Positions 48,286 through 59,329 of a stretch of DNA of 64,000 nt are shown piece after piece. Source of the stretch: Zanthoxylum bungeanum. Taxonomy: Eukaryota; Streptophyta; Magnoliopsida; Sapindales; Rutaceae. The DNA lies in contig SKCR01021386.1 in assembly GCA_019454045.1 (NCBI GenBank), positions 1-64,000 of the forward strand, given 5' to 3'. A program made the translations under genes and the position numbers. A model generated the notes under the pieces. The model made no database searches. It was not told where the DNA came from and was given only the letters and a program-made list of their open reading frames with translations. The number at the start of each line of letters is the position of its first letter. Position 1 is the stretch's first letter.

Positions 48286-49471
48286 GGAATTTTCAATATT
48301 TTCATGGGTACAATCAAAATGAAAATCACATGCTTAAAGTTATTAAAACAAGGCTACTGCTTTTAGGAAGGCAAGAGTGCTTTTTGGGTCCTAGCAAATT
48401 TGTATGTCTCGTACGTGTCTTGAAAGTTGGACACAAATGAGTATTAATTAATTTGTCAATTTATTTTGGAAACATTTATGTAGTTTTTGGAGGCGGCTGC
48501 TTGACTTAAATAGCGCATGGTGTTACTTTTTTGTATATTTATAACTTTCAAAGTTCAAATTTTTTTCAACTTAATTATAGATTCTAATATTAGCTTAGTT
48601 TAATTTTTAATTATTTCATTATTTGACTGGCTTTCTTGAATACACTTTCCTCATTTAATTAATCCTCGAAATTTCGTGCAAGTTTCTTTATAAAATTATA
48701 AATTAATCCAAGTTAATATACATACTTATATATATAATTTATTTCTTATTTCTTATCCTTAATTAGAATTTTCAATGGAAGATAACTATAAATAGAGGGG
48801 ATTTAGAATATAGATCATTAATATATACACAGAAATGGTTATGTCATTTATTTCTACAAATCTCTCTTTCTATATGACATATTTAATATATAATCCAATG
48901 AATGAATGTGAACCCATTGAAAAAAAAAGAAGCAGATATTGAAAATAATCAAAGCATGCTTTGATTTCCCATTTTCATTGACCGTGTAAAACAGTCATAA
49001 TATGTTTTTTTTTTTTTTTTTTTTTTTTTGGTGGGGACAAGAATTTGAAGCATGACTTTGAAATTGATGTTTGATCTTTTGATGGATACCCTTATACATA
49101 GACCATGATTTGTCTAAATAATTTCCCATTACAGTTGTGATAACACCTTAAATATCTTTCTATCAAATTAGTCTAAAGTACTAGTCCTTGAGTTTTTGCC
49201 TTTACAAAATGGGAAATTCAGCAACCTGCAAGCCAAGAATAAATACCAGTATTTTTCCTTGTAATTGCATTAATTTCTCATCAAAATATAAGAAAGAATA
49301 CTCAATTGGAAAGAGTTTGAATCTAGTGCTTAACTTTAATTGTGCTAATTAAGTTTTTTTTTTTTTTTTAAATCTTCTGCGATACGTATGTTAATAGAAA
49401 TGAATAGTTAAGATTTAATTATATAAATTCTTATTCAATAATTATTACTAAAATTGAAAAATCGGTCAATA
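48286..49471. other. Intergenic sequence upstream of the MIR pair (copy B)
   Basis: Matches 15871-17017. It includes a poly(T) run at about 49005-49029 not present at that length in copy A, and about 170 bp near 49200-49375 without a copy A match. No gene. Confidence 0.5.
48787..48794 (+). promoter_or_regulatory. Candidate TATA box upstream of MIR pair (copy B)
   Basis: ctataaatagaggg, identical to the site at 16373. It is about 1.15 kb upstream of the first hairpin. Confidence 0.4.
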
Positions 49472-49645
49472 TTTTTTTTGAAACATTGGAAGCCTCGCCG
49501 CCAAACCACCTGACCCGAGTTTAAGCGGAGTAGGTAAAACTCTTAGCTTCCCCAGGCTCTTACAAGAAATGCACCTCATATATTCAAACTCATGATCTGT
49601 CAACCAAATCCTAAGTCATTTGTCACCAAGTCATGGAGGCATAGC
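49472..49645 (-). mobile_element. SINE, pre-duplication copy (copy B)
   Basis: Orthologous to 17018-17195. The 3' part is shortened near caagtcatggaggcatagcc. Confidence 0.72.
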
Positions 49646-49940
49646 CAACATTAAAATTTGCATAATCACTAAATACCATGAAATTTCTCAAGTTGGACTG
49701 CTCCCATCCTCTTAACTTTCCCCTTTCTTTTTTACTCTACTTGTCATAATATTAAAGCAAATTACAAGGTAAGATAATTACTATAAAATTTCTTATCTTT
49801 GAACACATGGGCATGCATATGTGTTTTCCAAAGACCTAGCTATAGCTAAATAGCAATTTCTCAGTTATTTCCTAAAACATTGATGCAATTTCCTATAAAA
49901 TTCACACAAAAGAAGAAACAAAGAATAAGAGATCAAGTTA

Positions 49941-50027
49941 GGGCTTTTGTATCGCAGGAGAGATGGCACCAGCTGCAGCAGCTAACTAGCAAGCAGCGTG
50001 TGCCATTCTCCTGTGATATGAGAACCC
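49941..50027 (+). ncRNA. MIR hairpin 1, miR3627/miR391-like (copy B)
   Basis: The 87-nt foldback is the same as 17497-17583 except for one loop change (gctagctag to gctaactag). TCGCAGGAGAGATGGCACC is at 49952-49970, and the 3' arm gtgccattctcctgtgatat pairs with it. Both arms are unchanged between the copies while flanking intergenic sequence carries substitutions and small indels, which fits selection on the hairpin. An 80-codon ORF (49880-50122) overlaps it and differs between copies; I do not take it as a protein gene. Confidence 0.82.
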
Positions 50028-50124
50028 TTCAACTTGTTAATTTTGTCCAAAAATTTTGCTCTCATGCATTAATTCTCTTGCAGATGCATGATGCATGTGT
50101 TTGTTTATTTAATTACTTGTAATT

Positions 50125-50242
50125 AGGGCACTTTTGTCGCAGGAGAGATGGCACCAGCTGCTACATGCATGCGGATACTGGATACATACCAAGCTGATGC
50201 AGCAGCAGGTGCCATTTCTTCTACAACATGCATGAGAACCCT
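50125..50242 (+). ncRNA. MIR hairpin 2, miR3627/miR391-like (copy B)
   Basis: Counterpart of 17681-17794. The mature-type segment TCGCAGGAGAGATGGCACC at 50137-50155 is unchanged. In the 3' arm a C-to-A change (ttctgcaac to ttctacaac) and a 4-bp catg insertion alter the lower stem but leave most pairing intact. It begins 98 nt after hairpin 1. Confidence 0.83.
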
Positions 50243-51171
50243 GCAACTTAATTTTTCTCTCCGCATTTGCTAACCATTGAATCTGATACTTCAACCCCTT
50301 TATATAAACTATTAAATTCAATGTTTCACCGCCTCTGACGTCAGCTCATGTCACCTTGCCATCATTGTCGTTACAATTCTCTACTACTATCCTTAAATAG
50401 GTCAATCAGATCCACATATTTCACTGTTACTGCATCGACCTATGGTGGCTTTACTCTGCCACCTCTCTACCATTGTACCGGCTGGTAGAGGCTATTTTCA
50501 ATGAGAATCGTTGTTTTCTCACAGTCATCATTAGCCTTCTAGAAGCTTATCTTCTCAATGAAGGCATACATCACATGACTCCAATACAGGTTGGTCTGAC
50601 CTCAGGTTGGCATACCAAGCGAAGGATCAAAGCTTCCTTTAGCTCTCTCAACCAGGTCGGGTTAACATATAGGGACCTCATCAAATCCGTTTCAACAAAC
50701 TCTCAAAAAATCTCAAATGAACAACCTTCATGAGGTCGGTTTGGTATCCCAACTTGTTTCATCTTTCACGATGCTCCTGTTCTCGGGAGAACTCTTCAGA
50801 ACTACTAAGTTGGGTCTCTATGTTGAATCACATTTCTTTATGGACCCTTAAATTATATCATCCATTTTTTTACTAATATAATATCAATTCTATCATTTCT
50901 CGACATTTGAATCTTTCTCATAATGTAAAACCACCATCAACAACCTTCAAAACAAAAATTAATTCTTCCAACCTTATTCCCAATGAATATATATGGTATT
51001 TAAATTAATCCCATATCTGATGAGAAAATAAACAATGAAATGACAACTTTGGCATATAGGGAAAAATTTTATTGATTGGGGCTATTTAAACCCACTAAAA
51101 ACAAACTAAACAAATAAATCAAGATGGATTTACAAAACAATCTATTGAAACACTCAATTACCAAATAATTG
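50243..51171. other. Sequence after the MIR pair (copy B)
   Basis: From about 50275 to 50630 it differs from copy A; from 50632 it again follows copy A 18200 onward. The base before the copia element ends the target site aattg. The ORF at 50473-50733 shows no family features. Confidence 0.5.
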
Positions 51172-51371
51172 TGTTGGGTGTGCAAACAAAGTCCCAAAGT
51201 CCCACATTGGTTAGATATGGGGAAGATCATGGGTATATAAGGATGGACATGTATCTTCATTGGTATGAGGCCTTTTGGGTATAACCCAAGAGCAAATCCA
51301 TGAGGGCTTAGGCCCAAAGTGGACAATATCATACCAATGTGGAGATAGGTGATGTCCTAGGTTTCCTTACA
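51172..51371 (+). repeat. Copia LTR1 (200 bp)
   Basis: Starts TGTTGGGTGTGC, ends TTTCCTTACA. A TATA-like gggtatataaggatgg is at about 51230-51245. It appears identical to LTR3. Confidence 0.95.
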
Positions 51372-51373
51372 AT

Positions 51374-51385
51374 TGGTATCAGAGC
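51374..51385 (+). other. Primer-binding site (initiator tRNA-Met type)
   Basis: TGGTATCAGAGC, the classic copia primer site complementary to the 3' end of initiator tRNA-Met, two bases after LTR1. Confidence 0.9.
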
Positions 51386-52559
51386 TGATTAAAAGACCAG
51401 TGGGCCGAAATTGAAGATCAAAGTTGCAGCCCAAGTAACCATCTCCCTAATTGGGCGGCAAGAAGAAGACGAAAACAAGACCCTCTTCTTCATTCTGAAA
51501 AGCAGAAGCCGAGATAAGGAAACCCTAAAAGACGCAGGGCAACATAAATTGGGTCAAAAATTGAAGAACTCTGGCGTCGACAGCAGGGTACGAAGATCAC
51601 AGCCGAGAGACACAGAAAGAGTCGAAGGCAAGATTCATAAAGCAACTCCCTGAAATTGGTCAAATTGAGGAATTGAAGACTGCCAAAGACAACACAGCAA
51701 AGACTCGACGACTCGAAGAGCTTCAAGAATCCGTAAATTGAAAAACAATCAAAGACCCCCTGAGAACTGCAAATCAAGAACCAAAGAAACCCTAACTGGC
51801 CAAGAACCCTACTGCCTGAGCAACACATCAAACGCACAACAGAGGTGTGCCGACTCGAGAACAAGACTGCAGACCAAAGAAACCCTAACTGGCCAAGAAA
51901 AAATTGGTATCAAAATCACTGCTGATGAGTTGCAGTGTTGGTAATTAAATTTCTGATTTTGGTAGAAACAGGGTGTGTGTTTCTCTGGGGCATTCTGTTT
52001 TGGGGTTGCAATCTGAAAAAAAAAAAAATTGAAGTTGTTGTTTATGGTGTGTGCTCTGTGGTATTGATCCCATTGAAGCAGTAGTTTGAAGGAACATCCA
52101 AGGAACTGTGGTGAGTCTGGTGACCGAATGTTGTTGGGTGATTAAGGCTTAGTTAATTGGGTGATTCAGATGCTGTGAGTTGGGTGAAGAGGCAGTGAAT
52201 TGCCGAGAGTTTTTTGGGCAGATTGAGTTGTAAATTGCCGTTTGAGCTTAGGCAGTTTGGTGGTGTATATTGCTGACTGTGGTTAGGACAATTGGGTGTG
52301 TTCTCTGTTGTGGCTTTGATTCGCGGGCTAGGTGTGTTCGCTGTTGTCATTTGATTGAAGTCGAAATCTGAGAAATTGTGGCCTTGTGTGCATTGTATTT
52401 GCTGTCCTGTTTGGGTAGATTAGTTGTGTTTCTGCCGAAGGGGGTTAGGGCAAAATTGAGGCTGCGAATTGCCGAATTGAGTTTGGGCTGAGTTGGGAAG
52501 TAATTGCCGAGAGTGATTGCGGAATTTTCATCGGGTGATTACTGTAAACGAAAATAGAA
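51386..52559 (+). other. Long copia leader
   Basis: 1.17 kb between the primer site and the gag start, with no conserved coding sequence. The repeated aaaccctaactggccaagaa near 51788 and 51879 is a short internal repeat. Confidence 0.65.
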
Positions 52560-53759
52560 ATGTCGACCATGAGACTCGACATCGGCATATTTGACGGGAA
52601 AGGGGATTTCACTACTTGGAAGAAGAAAATGAAAGTCCTGCTTTCTCACCATAAGGTGGCTTTGGCACTAGAACCGGATCCAGAAAAGTGGCCAAAGATG
52701 GAAAAGGAAACGAAGGAGGAAATCCTGGAAGAGGCTTACAACCTGATTTTCCTTCACCTTGGAGACTCGGTCATCAGAAAGGTTGATGGAATGGACACTG
52801 CCATTCAACTCTGGGGTAAACTCGAATCTTTATATTCTGTTATTTCTGCACCAAATTTAGTGTTCTTAAAAGGAAATTTGTTTAGTTACAAGATGGATAC
52901 TAGTAAATCGATTGATGATAATTTGGATGAATTCACGAAAATGACTCAAATCCTTAAAGGAACTGACCAAGCCCTAGGAGACTCTAGCGAAGCTATGATT
53001 CTTTTAAATGCATTACCTGAAGAATATAGTGTCGTTAAGAACTCTCTACAGTACACAGGAGTTGTACCTAGGCTAGACTTGGTGATATCTGGTATAAGGG
53101 CTAGAGAGCTAGAACTTAGAACCAGTAGGAGAGGAGGAGTGAACTTATTCGTGAAAGGTAAAAATGAAAAGAAATATAATGGTCCTAATAATCATCAGAC
53201 TAGTAACCAAGAACCTAAAGGACAGAAAAAGAATAAACAGGATAAGAATAAGGATAGTGACAAGAAGTGTTATCATTGTGGAAAGATGGGACACCTTAAA
53301 AGGAATTGTTATAAGTTCCTGAGGGAACAGGAAAATGAAGGCAGTGCCACTGTGGCTGCCGCCGAAAAGGAGTCGATGTGCCTATCTGAGGCATTGACTG
53401 TGTGTAGGGATCACATTAGTAGAGAATGGATTCTGGATTCCGGGTGTTCCTTCCACATGAGTCCGTATAGGGACTGGTTTGTCAACTTTAGAAATTCTGA
53501 CCAAGGGACTGTGTATATGGGTAATGACAATACTTGTAGGATACAGGGGGTTGGGGACATAACACTTAAACCTCATGATGGTAAAGTTAGGATTCTTACT
53601 GACGTTAGGTATGTACCTGACTTGAAACGGAACCTGATATCACTAGGAACACTAGATGAATTAGGTTTCACATATAAAGCACATAAAGGAAACATGCACA
53701 TATCTAAGGGTAATAAACTAATCCTAACTGGTATAAGAGAAATGAATTGTATGTTCTAA
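52560..53759 (+). pseudogene. Copia gag-protease
   Basis: An intact 399-residue frame: copia gag (UBN2-like) region over about 1-200, a Lys-rich linker, CCHC zinc knuckle (CYHCGKMGHLKRNC) at 237-250, and the aspartic protease site Asp-Ser-Gly at 293-295 with the following copia protease fold. It stops at 53757-53759 where a frameshift separates it from the integrase section that normally continues the polyprotein. Gag itself could be translated; the pol part cannot. Confidence 0.88.
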
Positions 53760-55277
53760 ATGGCCAACATGTATTCTCGGATAAACCCATTTCTGCTTTA
53801 ACTTCTAAAGTTGATATGACTAATATATGGCACTTGAGACTTGGCCATATAGGCCAGAAAGGAATGCAGGTACTCAGCAAGCAGGGACAATTTGGAAAGG
53901 ACCAGTTGAAGCCACTTGAGTTTTGTGAGATCTGTGTGTTGGGCAAACAGCACAGACAGAGCTTCCCAACTGGAATTCATTTGTCAAAGGCGAGTCTGGA
54001 GTATCTACATTGTGATTTGTGGGGACCAGCAAAGGTCCCAGCACATGGGGGTAAGAAATATTTCCTCTCTATTGTTGATGACTACAGTAGGAAGGTATGG
54101 ACATTCTTACTAAAATCAAAGGATGAAACTTTGACTAAATTTAAAGAATGGAAAGTATGGTAGAAAATCAAACTAGTAACAAAGTAAAAGTCTTGAGAAC
54201 TGATAATGGTTTAGAATTTTGTAATACTGAGTTTGATCAATACTGTACTAGTGAGGGTATCCTGAGACATAGGACTGTTAGAAACACCCCTCAACAGAAT
54301 GGAGTTGCGGAAAGAATGAATAGAACCTTATTAGAAAAGATCAGATGTCTTTTATTTTCTTCCGAACTTCCGAGGGCCTTTGGGGTGAAGCCCTCAATAC
54401 TGCTACTCATTTGATTAACCTTAGCCCTAACAGTTCAGTTCAGTTTAAGACACCAGAGGAAATCTGGTCTGGTAGAGCTCATAAGCTTGCACACCTTAGA
54501 GTATTTGGGTGTGAAGCCTATGTTCACCAGTCCGTAGGTAAACTGGAACCGAGGTCAATCAAATGTGTTTTCCTAGGATACCAAGAAGGTACAAAAGGGT
54601 ATAGGTTATGGGAAAGGGAATCACCTGGAGTCAAAGTCATAGTTAGTCGGGATGTTATATTCAATGAAATTTGTTTTCCTTGTAAATCTACTAACAACAA
54701 TGCAGGTGCCTTAGAAAAGGATCTAGCAGATTTTGATTTTGCAGGTGGAGCTCAGATGCAGGTGGAGCCAGGGACATCAAGGACCGCTGAGCAAGTCGGT
54801 GACATGTCAGGCACGGAGACATCTGAGGACTCCCAGCCCAGGAGAAATAACCAGGAGGAAAACAGAAATGAAGTAGCAGAGATAGAAGAACAAATTGAAG
54901 AGGACACAGTAGATCAACTGGATCATACTGAGCAGTTTGATGAAACACCTCAAGACACATTGGCCAACTACCAGCTAGCAACAGACAGAAGTAGGAGGCA
55001 GGTAAGGCCTCCTACCAGGTATGATTACTCAACCAATGATTTGTATTTCTGTGCATTAATATCAAGTCATGAAATTAATGGGGTTGAGTCTGCTAGCTTA
55101 GGAGAGGCATTAAAGTCTACCCATAAACTTGAATGGGAAGAGGCTATGGAAGAGGAGATGTCTTCTCTTAGTACTAGACCTGATGTGATTAAAATGGAAA
55201 ATGTGTCTTATGCTAATGCTATAGGTCCGGAGTTAGCCATGTGGATGAATCCTCGGAATACCGAACAAAGGTGGTGA
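53747..55277 (+). pseudogene. Copia integrase and pol remnant, frameshifted, RT deleted
   Basis: Three further frames, each shifted from the last. 53747-54163 holds the GAG-pre-integrase zinc region (LRLGHIGQ, CEICVLGK) and the integrase start with the first Asp (CDLWG). 54148-54414 has LRTDNGLEF (second Asp) and NGVAERMNRT (Glu). 54345-55277 has the integrase C-terminal region (VFGCEAYVH, CVFLGYQ, SRDVIFNE) and an acidic linker, then the first residues of the reverse transcriptase domain (WEEAMEEEM near 55135) before a jump at about 55170 to a short unrelated end. Nearly all of reverse transcriptase and RNase H is missing. Confidence 0.88.
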
Positions 55278-55407
55278 GCCCCGATCGTGATCTGTGAGTG
55301 CTCGGTTAGACAGGCGGTGTGCTCTGGTCTTCATGGAGTGGACGGATGAATGATCGTTTGAGGGGAGGCTCAGTTGTCCTTTGTGGTCCTTTGTTCGAGG
55401 GGAGGAT

Positions 55408-55607
55408 TGTTGGGTGTGCAAACAAAGTCCCAAAGTCCCACATTGGTTAGATATGGGGAAGATCATGGGTATATAAGGATGGACATGTATCTTTATTGGT
55501 ATGAGGCCTTTTGGGTATAACCCAAGAGCAAATCCATGAGGGCTTAGGCCCAAAGTGGACAATATCATACCAATGTGGAGATAGGTGATGTCCTAGGTTT
55601 CCTTACA
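55408..55607 (+). repeat. Copia LTR2 (200 bp)
   Basis: Preceded by the purine-rich cgaggggaggat and followed by a primer site, so it could act as 3' LTR of the left element and 5' LTR of the right one. One base differs from LTR1 and LTR3. Confidence 0.95.
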
Positions 55608-55807
55608 GTGGTATCAGAGCCATGCCCCAGAGTTAGCCATGTGGATGAATCCTCGGAATACCGAACAAAGGTGGTGAGCCCCGATCGTGATCCGTGAGTG
55701 CTCGGTTAGACAGGCGGTGTGCTCTGGTCTTCATGGAGTGGACGGATGAATGATCGTTTGAGGGGAGGCTCAGTTGTCCTTTGTGGTCCTTTGTTCGAGG
55801 GGAGGAT
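55608..55807 (+). mobile_element. TRIM-like mini-interior between LTR2 and LTR3
   Basis: A 200-bp interior with primer site TGGTATCAGAGC at 55609-55620, a short unique stretch (catgcccca), the 178-bp 3' end shared with the main element, and the polypurine tract. With its two LTRs it forms a 600-bp element of TRIM size. Confidence 0.85.
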
Positions 55808-56007
55808 TGTTGGGTGTGCAAACAAAGTCCCAAAGTCCCACATTGGTTAGATATGGGGAAGATCATGGGTATATAAGGATGGACATGTATCTTCATTGGT
55901 ATGAGGCCTTTTGGGTATAACCCAAGAGCAAATCCATGAGGGCTTAGGCCCAAAGTGGACAATATCATACCAATGTGGAGATAGGTGATGTCCTAGGTTT
56001 CCTTACA
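55808..56007 (+). repeat. Copia LTR3 (200 bp)
   Basis: Ends TTTCCTTACA, followed by the right target-site copy aattg. Appears identical to LTR1. Confidence 0.95.
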
Positions 56008-56693
56008 AATTGTAAAAAAAATACATTGAAGATCCGGGATGAAGGCTAGTACACTAGGGAAATCAATATCTGGTTCTTCTAACTAACTGGTATTGTGATG
56101 TTGTTGGATTTTTTTATTTTTTTTTTGGGCAAAAATCATTTTTCTGAATTAAATCTTCCAGATCCGTGACTCAAAACTGAAGAAATTTAAAGGCCAAGAA
56201 AGATCAGGTAGAGGAAGTCTAATAAAAGATCCAGGATCCATGATTGAGTCAAAATATTGGGATTTATTCTTTTTATTTAATTTTAGTAAAACCTAGACTA
56301 ATGGAGGAAATTCAATAGAAAAAAAATGAAAGAGAACAAGAACAAGTAAAGAGATCAGCTCCCAAAAGCATAAAATTCAGAAAAGGCATAACCTAAAAGA
56401 CTGACAAAATTATGCATGATAACTGATAATAAGAAAAACCCTAACCCAAAAAGAAAAAAACACATATGCTTGTTTATGTGTGTAACCTAAGAGAGGCAAA
56501 TATAATGTGTGTGTGTATTGATTCTAAAAAAAATCAGCAACTTTGATCAAGTGGGGGGTGTGTGTGAAAGAGAGAGAAAGAATTTAATGGAGAATTAAAG
56601 TTGATAATTAACAAATTAAACAAAGCCAATATGTGACAGAGCTGCAGCTACACAAAAATCAAAAGATGAGTACTCAATATAGACTATAGAGGA
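56008..56693. other. Duplicated intergenic sequence (copy B)
   Basis: Resumes the match to copy A 18766-19406 directly after the copia insertion, with small indels. No gene. Confidence 0.6.
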
Positions 56694-56800
56694 TGGAGGG
56701 AGTCTTGTTGCCGGGAGATGGAGCTTAATTATGAATTACCAGCAAGAGGCAAATGCCAATATATAGGTGCCATCTCTCCGGCGACAAGAGACCCTACAGC

Positions 56801-56801
<1 letters not shown>
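56694..56801 (-). ncRNA. MIR hairpin 3, opposite strand (copy B)
   Basis: Counterpart of 19407-19520. The plus strand shows cttgttgccgggagatgg and then ggtgccatctctccggcgac (56766-56785). The minus-strand 5' arm contains CGCCGGAGAGATGGCACC, one base from the miR3627-like sequence of hairpins 1 and 2 over this stretch (A to C). The loop is a few bases shorter than in copy A because of a shorter TA run. In copy B a 4.8-kb copia element separates it from the plus-strand pair, and its upstream flank is a long GA tract on the transcribed strand. Confidence 0.68.
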
Positions 56802-57021
<220 letters not shown>

Positions 57022-58156
57022 AATCAATTAATTTGCTGCAAGGATGATTGCTTTTGAGAGAGAGAGGAGGAGAGAGAGCATGTGTAGTGTGTTTGTGTGA
57101 AGTGCATACGTTATAAAGAGCCATGAGATTGGTATTGCGATTAAAAAAATATGGTAAACAAATATTGGTTTGATATGTAATTTTGATAAGTGAAACAATT
57201 GACAAAAAAAATATTTAATGGTAGAGATTAAAATTTGTATTTTCTAAAATCATATGGACTAAATTTTGTGTTGTTAAAACTGTAGGGACTAAAGTATCAG
57301 TAGTTGAATGTCACTTTCTCTTTTTAATATTTAGGGTGAGTAAAAAGTTATAAACCTTATTATACAACTTGATTTTTTAAAAGAAATCATGATTAACAAT
57401 CATAAATTTTATCAGTAACCAAATACTAAAAAATTATGTTCTAATCATAATACAGTTTTGTTATCTTATCATAAATCAAACCACAATATCAAACAGAGCT
57501 TAAATATAGATAAAAACCACATTAAAACGACTTCGTTTTTATCTTTTTTAACTTACCATCAAAACATGATCATTTTGATGGTAATTTTTTTCCTATTTTG
57601 TCCATATTTAGTTCCTTACTATTTTTTTAATAATTAATAGAGCATATAATTAATTATTTTTTAAATTAATTAATTACTCCTTTTAAATATGTTTGCAGAG
57701 TCAGCCCTTACCATATACGGACTAGGTGGCCCGCCTATATCCCCTGAATTTATAACTTATAAATAATTAATGATTAAGGACCCCGAATTCTTTTTATTAT
57801 AATAATTTACTATGGTCAGTGACCTCAAAATATAAAAATCATATTGCACCCCGAGAACATCAGGATCAATCCTGCTTTTCAATCACTCATGTATTCTTAA
57901 AAATTAAAATATAATATACATATTACAATAACAGTGATGGATACTAGTAAAATTAACTATGTTTTAACTATATAAATATTTGTTAATTATGTTTTAACTA
58001 TATTAATATTTGTTAACTATGTTTTCTCTATATAAATTTATCTCATTCATCAATGAGTTCACACCCTTGAATTTATTTTGAGAGCATGAGGCTATTAGCT
58101 TAATAGCTAGCAATGACTTTTTTTATTAAAAAAAAAAAAAAAGTGGGACCAATGAC
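57022..58156. other. Duplicated intergenic sequence (copy B)
   Basis: Follows copy A 19543-20710 with scattered indels. No gene. The last eight bases are the left target-site copy of the next MITE. Confidence 0.6.
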
Positions 58157-58876
58157 TAGAGGTGAGCAACGGTTCCGGGTCTACCCGGAACCGGTTGGAA
58201 CCGGACCGATTTTTCGGGTTTGGAACCGGAACCGGTTGTAATCGGGTAGGTTCCGGTTCCAAAAATGAAGGAACCGATTTTATCCGGGTAGGTTCCGGTT
58301 CCAAAATGATCGGAACCGGAACCGGATCATGGAACCGGTTTCACATCAACTTCAAACATTACATACAATTTTTTATAATTGTTCATGACATATTAAGTTG
58401 TAGCTCAACTTTTTGTAATCTGCAGCATGCTGTAATTGTTCATGATATCATTCCCAGTAGTAGTGTCTCCAGTAGCATATGGTATCATACTTGTTGCTGC
58501 TACTGGGACCGTCCCTAATATTCCAATTTATCCATGCAGCATTATGGTGGCTTCACTAGCAGCAGTAGGTCTAGCATTTCTTTTTGCATTTGACTAGGAT
58601 GATTGTGTTTCAGAAGCTTTTTCAATTGAATCTGACTTGTTCATGGTAGTGGATACGCATGGTTCTGTTGATTCAAGTCCTACGGACTCGTATTAGAATG
58701 TAGTTTTCATTAAAATATTTTAAAATAGGGTAATTCGGAACCGGATTGGAACCGAATAATAGGGTACCCTGTTTAATTGGGTAGGTTCCGGTTCCACTTA
58801 ATGCGGAACCGAATTTTTCCGGGTAGGTTCCGGTTCCATGCGGAACCGGAACCGAAACCGGTTTTGCTCACCCCTA
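58157..58876. mobile_element. hAT-type MITE, 720 bp, copy B only
   Basis: Perfect 8-bp target-site duplication ccaatgac at 58149-58156 and 58877-58884. Ends TAGAGGTGAGCAACGG and, inverted, TAGGGGTGAGCAAAACCGG. The GGTTCCGG and CCGGAACC repeats fill about 180 bp at one end and 140 bp at the other. Its core has a doubled attgttcatga motif. Copy A is empty near 20712. The ORFs at 58107-58518 only translate these repeats. Confidence 0.93.
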
Positions 58877-59121
58877 CCAATGACTCTGTGCCTGTGGAAA
58901 AACTTTTGCTCTCTCATTATTATTGCCCAATACTCTCTCATATATTATTATTGAAGCATCTTCGTGATCGTTATGACATGTTTTCACTTTTACGATTTTA
59001 TCTTTCATAAAGGTAAAATTATAGTGAAAGAAAGATCATTAAATGCTTGGAAAAAAAATGAGAAATTATTAACCTGTTATTAACAACAAAGTAATGGGAA
59101 AAGTATCCAAAAATATAAGAC

Positions 59122-59310
59122 CTTTTTTTTTTTTTTTTTTCTGGAAACGATGGAAATCTCACCACCAAACCACCCATTCTGGGCCGCGGCGCAGGTAAAA
59201 CCACCGGCTGTCCCAGACTCTTACAAGAAGTGCACCCCCTGAATTCGAACCCAGAACCTCAATGTGAGATCTTGGACCCTACACTACCAAGCCACACCCA
59301 TTGGGGAACA
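59122..59310 (-). mobile_element. tRNA-derived SINE, copy B only
   Basis: Target-site duplication aaaaatataagac (13 bp) at 59109-59121 and 59311-59323. The poly(A) tail is seen as poly(T) at about 59123-59140, and the B-box as ttcgaaccc near 59244. Copy A shows the unoccupied site at about 21012-21028. It is nearly identical to the 6142 element, so the family was recently active. Confidence 0.94.
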
Positions 59311-59329
59311 AAAAATATAAGACTATCAT

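Larger units (their letters stand above)
51172..56007 (+). mobile_element. Ty1/copia element with three LTRs, copy B only
   Basis: Target-site duplication aattg (51167-51171 and 56008-56012); copy A has the empty site near 18765. LTRs are only 200 bp. Order: LTR1 51172-51371, primer site, leader, gag-protease, integrase, truncated pol, LTR2 55408-55607, a 200-bp mini-interior with its own primer site, LTR3 55808-56007. Reverse transcriptase and RNase H are largely deleted. The LTRs are almost identical, so the insertion is recent. Confidence 0.93.
55230..56007 (+). repeat. 400-bp tandem unit containing the 3' end and LTR, twice
   Basis: 55230-55607 and 55630-56007 are the same 378-bp sequence (178 bp of internal 3' end plus LTR), offset by exactly 400 bp. 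I see two differences: tct/tcc near 55292/55692 and tttatt/ttcatt near 55494/55894. Confidence 0.93.

Noticed and set aside
55233..55968. Repeated 111-codon minus-strand ORFs
   Set aside because: Antisense reading of the duplicated copia 3' end and LTR; the same peptide appears wherever that LTR occurs.
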